Shown here: piece after piece, positions 1-9,899 of the stretch
Layout: each line of letters begins with the position of its first letter
How positions within the stretch are numbered: position 1 is the first letter of the stretch
NCBI GenBank assembly: GCA_002081555.1
Contig: MZNV01002518.1
Span: 1 to 33,242 of the forward strand
Length of the DNA stretch: 33,242 nt
Origin: Protostelium mycophagum
Taxonomy: Eukaryota; Evosea; Variosea; Protosteliida; Protosteliaceae
Reading direction: 5' to 3'
The notes under the pieces: model-generated
The model's database searches: none
Seen by the model: only the letters and a program-made list of their open reading frames with translations
What the model was told of the DNA's origin: nothing
Position numbers and translations under genes: made by a program

Positions 1-63
1 GACCTTAGGATGACTCCTTCGTAGGTATGAGACCTACACTCTAACCGACTGAGCTACGCAGAC
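1..63 (-). tRNA. tRNA-Met (CAT), elongator type, partial, with a short intron
   Basis: Read on the minus strand from 63, the sequence gives a 7-nt acceptor arm, the linker TA, and a D arm (GCTC / GAGT closing AGTCGGTTA). An anticodon stem-loop with CAT follows. After the loop base 3' of the anticodon comes a roughly 14-nt insertion at the canonical 37/38 intron position; then the loop resumes with the 3' stem strand and the variable region AGGTC. The window edge cuts off the T arm and 3' acceptor strand. The layout matches intron-containing elongator tRNA-Met of other eukaryotes. The cloverleaf is seen directly; intron borders are inferred. Confidence 0.8.
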
Positions 64-132
64 TTGTTGAAAATCACGAAGAGACATACTTGGTAATTTA
101 TTCATACCTTCGTCTTGGTACTCTCATTCATC
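64..132. other. Short spacer between tRNA and carrier gene 3' end
   Basis: No gene is visible. The tRNA and the carrier gene are both on the minus strand; this is the 3' flank of the carrier. No clear AATAAA lies just beyond the carrier stop. Confidence 0.5.
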
Positions 133-1359
133 TCACAAAATTTTGTCCAAAATCCTCTTATACTGCTCGTATGTGACGAAAACAATGCTTGCCGCCGGAA
201 TAATGTAAATAATCCTCGCTGCTAATCCCCTTTTCGGTTCAGTAAATAATAAATCTTTATATTCACCTTGTCAAGCCTCTGTACCCTTCCTCTTTTAGGA
301 TGGTCTTGCCGGTGTGCACGACCCCTTTATATTTCTGCTCGCCCATTATTGCTTGTGTTTGTAGGCGTGTTTTGATGACCATTATTGCTTGTGTTTGTAG
401 GCGTGTTTTGATGACGTCAAACGGTATTGTCATAGAGGTAGCAATGACTCCTATTCAAATTAAGAAATTTCTCAGAATCTTTGGAGCAGTTTCTAAAAAT
501 AGATCACCCGCCACAGAACCCGCGATGGCGTGGTTCGTTGACTTCAACCCATCATTAATCGTCCTCTTTCCCGCCTCTCTTTCGCCTGAATATGTCAATC
601 TACAACACCACTATGACCTCCCACCCCCATCTCCCCCTCCCACCCCCAAATAACTCTTTTGGAGCTGCTTCATGACTTCATATGTTGTGAAATAGATGAG
701 CGCATAAGGTGCATCTCTGATCACGGCGGATTGCACCGACACAAATAATCCACGCCAGCTCTCGGTCCTCCAGATGTGGCGTATGGCGTGGAATGTGTTG
801 TCATATTCTTTCGCTGTCTTGTTGGTGGAACCACCAACAGAGCCGTACATTTGTAGCCTCTGCCGCACCTATAAATCATTCGAATTTGGTGATGATTTAC
901 AGTGAATTACGCACCACATCGAAAGGAGTGCGAAGTGCTGATCCAGATAATCTTGCAATGGTGACGAAAATGACAGGGTATATGGCTGAGTTATATCCTC
1001 CAAAGGCGGCAGGATCTTTGATCACCGAAGTGATCCTCTCGTAACAAAAGAAACTTTAACACATTAATCAAGACCAAAATGATCATAGATACACACCTAA
1101 CGGCAGCTGATGGGACTATATATACTAATCGAGGTCCAATTCCTCGAGCGAAGCCTTTCACTCCCTCTTTATCGACCACCTCTCTAAAGACTGAATAAAT
1201 TCCAGAAGAAGTAGGTGGTGTTCTTGTTGCCTGCAATCTCGTCTTGATCAGATCGGCTGGAGCTAGTGAAATGGCTGTGGTCAGACGAGCAGCTGCGCCT
1301 GCCATCATATGAATGATGGACAGACGCAATCCAATGGCATCCTTCTTCTGTTCTGTCAT
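133..1359 (-). CDS. Mitochondrial carrier family (SLC25) protein, 313 aa, six exons
   Basis: Inner-mitochondrial-membrane solute carrier; the substrate cannot be told from sequence. Exons (minus): 1359-1097, 1053-915, 868-644, 541-508, 450-267, 229-133, total 942 nt, exactly 314 codons. Three Solcar repeats are visible, each with the P-x-[DE]-x-x-[KR] signature: PADLIKTRLQ early, PFDVVRQRLQ in the middle and PFDVIKTRLQ in the third repeat (from about residue 230). The protein ends with a conserved-looking helix, TYEQYKRILDKIL. The third signature is followed by an exact second copy of its 12 residues (positions 233-244 and 245-256), encoded by a 36-bp tandem duplication. Without it the protein would be about 301 aa, normal for the family. 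The start is the first ATG that leads straight into repeat 1. Introns are 37-102 nt. Family assignment is firm. Confidence 0.92.
345..416 (+). repeat. Exact 36-bp tandem duplication inside carrier exon 5
   Basis: Two head-to-tail 36-bp copies, 345-380 and 381-416, are identical except for the last base. On the coding strand they duplicate the residues VIKTRLQTQAIM without changing frame. Near-identity implies a recent event. Confidence 0.97.
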
Positions 1360-1509
1360 TGATTGTTTGATGTTGATTCTGTCAAATTGGCATAATCAAT
1401 CGTGAAATATTTATCAAATATTGTTAAATAATTTAATTTTTGAAACTTCTCATTCTCCTGCTGTTGGCCTCAACCTCACAGATAATCAAGTTTGAATCAT
1501 TACAAATTT

Positions 1510-4500
1510 TTATTCAAAGAGGGCACCGTATGTGGCGCTCTCCATGTGGGCTCTCCCCAATGTATGTCGATGATTATTCGGCAGTTTTCTTCCAGTGATC
1601 GGGCTGTATACCGGCACATCTTCTTCCTCCTTCAAAGCCAGTGATGAGTAATCTGATTCTGACTCTTCTGGATCGTATCGAGTAAAGAGAGTGGCCTTCC
1701 TGATGATCTCATTTTCTCTGGTGGGCATCTCGGTGTCATCGTAGTCATTAGAAGCAGAAGGCTTCTCATCTGGCTTGAGAGAGCGAATGACCTCCACGAA
1801 ATCAGGACGATGTGCAGGATCAAACTCCCAACATCCTGTTCATATCAGCGACAACCACAACGGCTTTCCGTGCCAAAGATCAAAAAAACTACATCTAAAG
1901 ATAGAATCTCTCACTCTGCATGATGGTGGTGAAGACTTCTGGAGTGTCAGGAGGCACAAACAGCCTCAGATTTTCTTGGATGATCCTTAATGCTGCATCG
2001 ACAGGTTCGAGGCCGTCGAAGGGGTCGGCCACAAATAGGATCTCCCAGACTACAACACTAGAAGTTTCAATGAAAATTCTGAAGCATTTCTGATGAGTTA
2101 CCCAAAGGCCCAAGTGTCAGATTTCACAGAATATTCTCGGTGCAGAATCGCTGTGAAATGTCAAAATGTCACGATGATGTATTATGACGTCATATACCTT
2201 CAGGACTCATCCATTTGAGGGGGCCGACCGCAGTCTGTGCATTCGTCACTATTGTGAAATTTCGTCGACTTTTCTCACCTGTGTTTGGGCGGCTGTGGTT
2301 TCATCTGCGTGTAACCTTGACAGGCCAAAGTCGGAGACTTTGGGCGTCTACAACAGTCAGATCTTTCCTTGAAAAAGGCTTCCTCACCAGTGCATTGGTC
2401 AGCAAAATATTTCGGACAGCCAAATCTCTGTGTATAATTCCCTCCTTGTGTAAATGCAACATGCCCTACCAATGTCAAACATGTCATTTTGACATCTGAT
2501 GACGTCATCACCTTGGCGATTCCGAGAATGAACGAGGATTTCAGTTCGGAATCACAGTTGTATTCCCGAAGATAATTGTACATCGACCCGCACTCGCAGA
2601 ACTCGCTGTGAGTGTTAAAAATGTCTCGTTGTAGTTCCAAAATGCGTACATGACGATCGAGATGGGGTCGGGGGGTATGAGCATTCCTAGAACGGTCAGA
2701 TTCAATGAACTTTCGGGGAAAACTCACCTATGAAAAGTACGACATTGGGATGTGGTCTCAAATTCTATTCAAAATTCAGAAAAAAAGTAAAAATCGACAA
2801 TAAAATAAATTAAAATAAATTAAAAGAATAAATAAAATAAATTAAAACTAAAATAAAATAAAATAGTAAAAATAATAAAAATAAATAAATCTTTTAACAA
2901 GAAAAAAAAACCTTGAGGATATCCACTTCAGAAACAAAATCTTTCAACTCTTTCTCTGACGCATTGACAGTTTTCAACTGCTTCATGGCCACTGTCAACT
3001 CCCTCCATTGTGCCCTGCATTTTTCAACTTGAAGAATTTTCAACTTGAAAAACTCACCTGTAGACGATGCCGAATGCGCCGTGTCCGATCTCTTTCAATT
3101 CGGAGAATTCGGAGGGATATAATACGTGTTTTTTTGACAGTTCTGGGACTACAACGAGATTCTGTCTTGGCGGGAAAAGCTCTGTGGGTATCGCCTCGTA
3201 CCCCTCCTTCTTTTTATGTACACAGATCACAATGCCAACGATTGCCACTACAACGAAGAGACTGGCGATGATGACGAGCACGATGGCCCAAGGGGGGAAA
3301 GGTTGGGAGGGGGAGGGGGTGGGGTTGGCCGTTGTAGACGGGACGGCGAATTTGTACACGGTGTAGTCTGTCATGTGATCACATGTGCACGAGACAGATT
3401 TGGCGTTGTAATGACAGGAGGTATCAGAGTGAAACGGGTACGAATAATTGAGACGGCTGGCACAATAATATGAGCCCGGAGGTAAGGTCAAACCGAAATT
3501 GATCACGATCTGGTTGCTTAGACTCGTGAAATTTCCCGGAGAAATCGAGAGGGATATTACGGGACTGGACGTATTTGATGACGTCATCGGGGAATTTCCA
3601 CCCCAAGTGACGAATCTTATCTTGAAGCATTCTATAATCTTCAGCTGAATTTCACGGAAATTTCCGTACCACCAGTGTTATGCAGAACGCCGTCCGGAAT
3701 AATTACGGAGGAATTTCCGCTGACTAAGATGGAGCCTTGGGTTTGTGACGAGTCTCTGACAGAAGTGTAGATGGATAATAGTTCGTTTTTGACCGAGATG
3801 GAAGGCATGCCACACGGCCGGAAATTCACCAAGTTATTCGTCAACTGGTCGGCAATCTACAATCATGAATTTTCTTTGAATTTTAAATTCTCGTAAATTG
3901 AAATAAAAATAAATCAAGATAACATTTTACCTTTGAAATGACACTTTTGTAATCCACAGCTCTCTTTGTCAGGAGTGCAGCTGACTGTGTCAGCGCGTTA
4001 GACAACAACAACACGGTTGTTGCCGCGAAGTTCGCGTCCATGGCCTGTCAAACGTCAAAACCGACATTGCTGTGGTTCATCACCTGTTGATTCTGCTCCG
4101 CTGTCTGGAGCATCTGTCCCAGGGTTCCCAGAATGTTCTGCAGAATGGGGCACGCCACCCCTGTCGGGCAAATTTCGGATAAAATCTGTACACGTCGGGT
4201 GGCCTCAGTCTTGGAAATATTCTGTGTAGAAATGTTTTGGAAAACAGCCAAAATCTGTGACGTCACGGCAATCTCCTGGTCCGCGGAAATTCCCGGAAAT
4301 TTATGGAGTGCGGCGAGCTCTTGTACAAGGATGGAGCACTGTCTGACGTTTGTCATGTCGACATTTGTTACTATCTTGGACGCGATGGTCGCTGGATTAT
4401 CGGTGGGGGGCAGCAAGAGGAGGTTAATTAATGTCGACACACTTCTCCCCCAGGCGTCCGTCCCGGTCACGTTCACAGTGGTGTTTGTCGACGTCGACAG

Positions 4501-6849
4501 TATGTACATTTGCAAAGAGGCACCGTTGGCCGAGTGTATGGGGGTGATGACGTGGGATGTGTCACAAGTATACGACACAGTGTACATCATCGGAGCAGTA
4601 TAAGTCACCCAACTATGTGTCGACAATGTGACAAAACTCCCGATTGCGGGGGTAGTGGGGTTGAATGTGACCGTACCTGAAATTTCAGCGAGATTTCCAC
4701 GAAATTCAGACGAAATAAAACGATTGATCACCAGCAACGGGAGGCAAGCTCTGCAAATAAGAAGTGGCCGTTTCGTTGCTAAGAATCCTCTTGGCGATGT
4801 AATTACTCAGAGTTAAATCTCTGTCATTGGACCAAGCCATAACTCCGAGATATCCATTCAAAACCAGGTAATTCATTTTGATGGTGGCGGACGTGACGTC
4901 ATCAAAGCTGACCACAGTGTCACCGTTCGTTGTGGCCAAAAAGGGGGTGGAACTGTACGCGTCCCAGAATTTCTGTACATTTGGAGACTTTGAGAAGTCC
5001 ATGACGTCACTGTAGGTCATGAGACCTGCGGACCCGGAGCATTTTCCGGGAGGGGGGGAGGGAAGGAGGGGGTTGCCGAAAGCGAGGGAGGAGTTGGGGG
5101 CCAACTTGAATTGATAACCACCGTTGTAGAATCCAAAGATCGTCTACAACGAGTCAATTCCCCCTTGTCGACGAAAATTATACCTTATTTGGTGGGATAC
5201 CCATCTGTACATAGGTTTGTAATGTCGACAGAGCGTTGTAGTCGGAACCGAGGGTCCCGTTCCAAGAGACGGCACTACTCGACTTCCCCACCCATTGTCC
5301 CGAATAATCAAACATATCCCCCACCACGAAATCCACTATACAGGGTCAGAGATTTTGGCGGGAAAATATTAGCAGGAAGATATTGGTGGGAAAATATTGG
5401 CGGGAAAGTATTGGCAGGAAAATATTGGCGGGAAAGTATTGGCGGGAAAGTATTGGCGGGAAAAAAATATTGGGGGTTACCGTAGGGGAGGGAGGAAGTG
5501 ATCCAGTTGTGATCAGAATTTGTGACCGTTCCGAAGAGTGTCATTGACAGTAACAACTTGGTTTTCCCGCCCTTTTTCGCCTCCGCGTCAATTCCCGCGC
5601 GAAATTTCTGGTAAAATCTCATCGCATGTGAGGGAACCATACCGGTGTGATCATTCCATGAAATTTCTATCCCGTCAAAAGAGTTATTACGGGCCAGAAT
5701 GATTGCGCTCTTGATGAAATTCGAAGATTTCTGTTTGTCACTGGTGATCTTTGCGAAATCGCTGGAGACAAGAATAGACCCGCCAAAAGATATCTGAAAT
5801 TATTTAAATTTTAAAATCCAAAGATATGCACATGAAATTTCCGAGTAAAGTACTGACCATCACTTTGAGACCTTGGTTGACACTTTTTTTCTGAATGATC
5901 TTCCCCCACCAGTTTGAATGGTTGCTCCCGCCTGAGTTTACAGTGCCATCTACATCGGCACCACCCCAAGATACGACCAGATGTGTGTACAGATTTACAT
6001 CCACCCAATCTGGCGAGAAGAAACAATCTCCTGACCTCTCTGACATATAAGAGGGAAGATATCCCATTGAAATGCGACGGTTGGGGTTGGGGGGGAGGGG
6101 GGAGGGAGGGTCGTAGCATTTACCAGAGAAGCAGTCGGGGTTTTGACAATGTTGAGGGGTGTCCCCGCAGCTGAGTTGTCAGTCTGTGTATAAAAGAAAT
6201 TGTGCTGCTGTGTGGCAGCGTTCACATTGACACATCTCATTTGACTATGTTTCAGTGCAGAAACGATGTCTAAAGAGGATGATGATGACTCACTATCCGA
6301 ATACGCTGCAGCACTTGCCGTAATCAGGACAACCTATGATCGTGCAATCAGTCGTCTGAGTTGTTGGAGGCATCTCCGTGGAAAATGTTGAAGCAGATGA
6401 TGTTGTCGTCAAGTTGGGGCATAGAGAATGGCAATTATTTATGCCACAGAATGCAGCTCCGTTCCCGCACCTGTTGCGATTAAGAACGAATGACATCTCA
6501 ACTAACTATTACGTTCCATTGTTGGCACAACACTGAAATGATCAGCATCGAATCGAATGAGATGTAAATATAGAACTGACTCACACCACCATTTGGACAA
6601 CCACCATTTCTACAATCAGACCAGCACTGTCCAGCCGTGCAACCATCTCCACAAAAGTCTGCTCCTTTACCACACCTACCCATTTAATCCATTTCGAAAA
6701 GAATGACTCAATTACCATCCCCAAGCCGAGCAGCACACATTTCCCTCAGCACAAGGAGTATCATTAGATGGGCAGCGTAAGGCAACTGCGATATAGACAA
6801 GAGATAAGACTATCAACACGTGAAGTCTGAAGGGATGACGCCCTTCCAT
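1510..6849 (-). CDS. Chitin-binding / pseudo-chitinase GAIN-GPS receptor kinase, 1350 aa, 22 exons
   Basis: Predicted single-pass surface receptor. Exons (minus): 6849-6716, 6675-6585, 6532-6513, 6470-6294, 6170-5858, 5793-5481, 5335-5184, 5143-4732, 4676-4084, 4044-3931, 3856-3670, 3631-3058, 3014-2912, 2764-2728, 2686-2650, 2605-2512, 2465-2388, 2347-2279, 2234-2198, 2150-2102, 2057-1915, 1835-1510; 4053 nt, in frame throughout. Domains: signal peptide 1-23; Cys-rich hevein-like modules at about 26-66, 71-99 and 124-159; GH18 fold about 176-530 (ISFGGS, DFVVGDMFDYSG, GVMAWSND present); GAIN-like region about 540-930 ending in a GPS motif (Cys 892, 908, 917, 919; His921-Met-Thr); Pro/Thr linker; TM 951-973; kinase about 1012-1290 with G-loop GHGAFG, VAMK Lys1038, HRDLAVRN 1129-1136, DFG 1149-1151. 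A Tyr- and acid-rich tail ends the protein. The GH18 acid is lost, but kinase residues are intact, so it should signal rather than digest. Confidence 0.93.
5355..5470 (+). repeat. 14-bp minisatellite (about 8 units) in intron 6 of the receptor kinase
   Basis: Consensus TTGGCGGGAAARTA repeats about eight times head to tail within the 145-nt intron 5480-5336. The last unit is lengthened by extra A residues. The core GGCGGGAAA resembles an E2F/DP binding site. The intron is about three times longer than its neighbours because of the array. Confidence 0.95.
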
Positions 6850-7208
6850 CCTCTTGAAAGTGCTGAACGGACGGAACTGTCAGTGCGTCTCAAAAATCCC
6901 TCGCGGATGGTGTCAGGATCTGATTGCAATTCTCCGAGACAGCTGTCTGGCAGTGGAACAATTCTTCAGTTCTAAATGCAAGAAGGCTCTATGAGGACGT
7001 CCTGTGGGCAGCTTTTTTGGTGTCTGAGAGTGCGGCGAATCGGTTTCAAAGATAACGGAAGTCGTAACTTTTTGATTCACGTTAAGGCACGCAAAAATCG
7101 CGTTATTCTACCGTGGTCATCTCCGAGATTCCCGGTACAAAAATGTAACCGGTACCCGGAACTACACACAAATTGCACGATGGGAACAATTGGCTTTTAT
7201 TCTGCTCT
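6850..7208. other. Intergenic: 5' flank of receptor kinase, 3' flank of ALDH gene
   Basis: About 360 bp with no coding exon I can support. It must hold the receptor kinase promoter. Open frames here are not continued by plausible splice sites. No TATA box or other named element is convincing. Confidence 0.5.
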
Positions 7209-9478
7209 TCACTTGGCAATGCAGACGGTCTTCTGCTCGGTATAGAGGTCAATAGAGTTCTCACCACTGGCTCTTCCCACACCACTCCATTTTGCTCCAC
7301 CAAAAGGCATGCGTAAGTCCCTCTGTACCCGAGTCATTCTCATTCGAATGAAAAGAATCCCATCACAATGTGACGGTTTTAAATCAATGGGATATTACTC
7401 ACCACCATCCAGCAGTTGATCCAAACTGTTCCAGCCTCCAGCTCCTCCGCAACGCGGTGGGCCCTTCTAAGGTCCTCAGTCCAAACGATTGAGACGAGTC
7501 CGAAATTACAGTTGTTGGCGATGTCGATGGCTGTACATGTCAACGAAATTTCACAGAAATTTCGGGAAGTCACCTTCTTGTTCGGTTTTGAAAGTGCTGA
7601 CTCCCACTACGGGTCCAAATATCTCCTCCTGTTGTACGCGGCCAGCGGGGTTAAGGTCTGTGATGACGTCATTTTACATCATCAATCATAGCGTGTAAAG
7701 GTTTAATTCTGAAAACGGACTTGTGATGATGGTGGGATTGAGGTAATAACCATCCTTGATATCTCCCTCCATCTGGGGTCTGTCACCTCCTGTCAATATG
7801 ACACCTGTCAAATCTCAGATGTTGTCTACAACTACATCAAAGCAGTGGGAAATCGCACCTCCTTCGTCCTTGGCAATTTGTACATAGGATAAGACGCGGT
7901 TGAGATGCTCCTCTGAGACCAGAGCACCCGTTGTAGTTGAGGGGTCAGAGGGGTCCCCGACCTTCAACTTTTTGACAGCTGCGACGAACTTTTCGATGAA
8001 TTTTTCGTAGATTCCCTCTTGCACCAAGATGCGAGATCCACAGAGGCAGATCTCACCTGTCAGAAGTGTCAAGATGACATTTGACACTTGTGAAATCTCC
8101 TCGAAATCTCACCTTGGTTCGCGAAAGAGGACCTCACGGTTGTCGCGACGCATTCGTCCAAATTTGCGTCGTCAAAAATGATGTTGGGGTTTTTTCCGCC
8201 CAATTCCAAGTATAACTTCTTGTAGTGAGGTGCGGAGTTACGGATGATGTATTGTCCGGTGTGAGTGCCTCCAGTGAATGAGATCAGGGGCACTTGGGGG
8301 TGCTTCACCTATTCTAATTTTAGCGCACTCACACTCTCATCTACAACTACAACTACATCCACATTTGATGCCAAAATCAGAAGAAAATCGGTCATGTGAT
8401 TGTATGTCGACATGTTAAAGAATGTCGACTCACCAGTGCGTCACCGCTGACAACCCCCCTTCCAAATATCATGTTACAGACTCCTGCCGGAAGACCCGCC
8501 TCTGTCATGAGGTGGCACAGCTTAAAGGCAGTCACGCTAGAAAATTCTGATGGCTTACACACCACCGAGTTACCCACTACAACGAGTCAATTTTTTTGGC
8601 GCCTTTTTTCAACTTGATTTGCGAGATATTCCAGGAAAGAATTATAGAAAGTGAGTTTCCCGCCAAAATTTCTCGAAATTTCATTGAAGTTTACAACTCA
8701 CCAGCAATTGCAGGGGCAATCTTCCAAGTTAGGAGATACAGAGGTAAGTTCCAAGGCGAAATTAGCCCGCAGACTCCAATGGGACTTCTCATCGTGTAAT
8801 TGATTGCCTGTGAGATTTTACATCTTGAATCTTCCAGAATCCAAAAATGTTTTGAATTATTTTTAATTCTCAAACTGGAAGTGAATTCTTAAAGTTAAAT
8901 TCTGATCATGATCGAATCTTTACCGTGGAATTTCATTTACCTGCGAATCCATCTCAGAGGCAGATTCTGTATGATGGAGGATGGCACCTGCGAAAAATCT
9001 GAAGTTGTAGCTGGCTCTTGGAATGTCCACTGTTCTGGCCAGAGAGACTGGCTTTCCTTGGTCGTAGCTCTCTGCCTCTGCGAACTCCTCACATCTAACT
9101 TGTTAAGTGTTGTGATGAGCGCGGTCATGAGACGAAACCAATTGAAAGATGGGAATGTTAAAATGTACGTTGTATCATCTCCATCATGATGATAAAGAGA
9201 ATAATCACTACAGAAATGGTTACTCACCTCTGGTCAAGTAAATCTGCAATCTTATAGAGGATGTCAGACCTCTTTTGTTTCGGTGTCTTCGACCATGCCT
9301 TCAGAGCTTTTCTGGCGCTTTGAACAGCGAGTTCCACGTCAGCCTCATTGGAGTCGGCCAATTTACCGTATACTCTTCCTGATGCGGGATTATAATTGTC
9401 CATCCATTTTCCGCTCAATGGCTCTGACTGGTCCTTGCCATCAATATAGTTATAGACAGTTGTTACTCGAGAAGTCAT
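7209..9478 (-). CDS. ALDH8A1: ALDH8A1-type semialdehyde dehydrogenase, 485 aa, ten exons
   Basis: NAD-dependent aldehyde dehydrogenase. The closest family known to me is ALDH8A1 (2-aminomuconic semialdehyde dehydrogenase, kynurenine pathway) and bacterial hydroxymuconic semialdehyde dehydrogenases. Exons (minus): 9478-9228, 9094-8941, 8807-8702, 8576-8434, 8308-8113, 8056-7859, 7804-7721, 7657-7574, 7530-7403, 7322-7209; 1458 nt, exactly 486 codons. Landmarks are [30 protein letters not shown], the NAD-site Lys in CKPSE, ISFTGG, ELGGKNP with the general-base Glu, the catalytic Cys region [21 protein letters not shown] and the C-terminal [14 protein letters not shown]. Length equals the family norm (487 in human). 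I chose the ATG at 9478 because it aligns with the family; an in-frame extension upstream has no ATG advantage. Predicted cytosolic, as no targeting peptide is seen. Confidence 0.95.
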
Positions 9479-9554
9479 GGTATCGATGATGATTTTTCGA
9501 ATCAGAGAACACAGTTTCGGGGAGAAGACGTAAAACAAATTGATCTACAAGACT

Positions 9555-9776
9555 TTATTCGGAGAGATAAATTCCCAAATAAATAAATTTCCTACAATAA
9601 CACCTGCACAGTACCTCCCACCCATTCACTGCTTGATCCACAGAAATTCGCCCTCTGTGAACCGGAAAGGTCCGAATCACAGACAATTTTTGGGCATCCA
9701 TTTGACCTGTCAAGCTGGTAGGTACGAAACTCTCATTTCTCTGGTGCTTCTGAATTTCTTCAAGCATCTTTACCAT
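9555..9776 (-). CDS. Possible small protein, 73 aa, unrecognised
   Basis: An uninterrupted frame begins MVKMLEEIQKHQ and ends ...YLGIYLSE. The stop codon overlaps an AATAAA polyadenylation signal (GAATAAAG), an arrangement also seen at the end of the dynein light intermediate chain gene at 27511. The central part (SVIRTFPVHRGRISVDQAVNGWE) has the look of a real protein, with mixed charge and sensible codons; the last 20 residues are less convincing. It sits on the same strand just upstream of the ALDH gene, so it could instead be a 5' untranslated region. No family recognised. Confidence 0.35.
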   Translation of the reverse strand: MVKMLEEIQKHQRNESFVPTSLTGQMDAQKLSVIRTFPVHRGRISVDQAVNGWEVLCRCYCRKFIYLGIYLSE

Positions 9777-9899
9777 TTTTTATCATTCTTATTTGAGCCA
9801 GTTTAAAGAACGGATCCCTGTGTCAACAGCTGTCATCGACTTCTCGAAAAACGGAACTTCTCCTTTTGTTTGCACGCTTCATGTTCCCATTTTCCAACA

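Noticed and set aside
2740-2911. Very AT-rich, nearly simple-sequence stretch (AAATAAAATAAATTAAAA)
   Set aside because: It is intron 13 of the receptor kinase; low complexity explains it without a separate element.
3008-3473. Plus-strand open frames across the receptor TM region
   Set aside because: Antisense to exon 12, which encodes the GPS, TM and start of the kinase.
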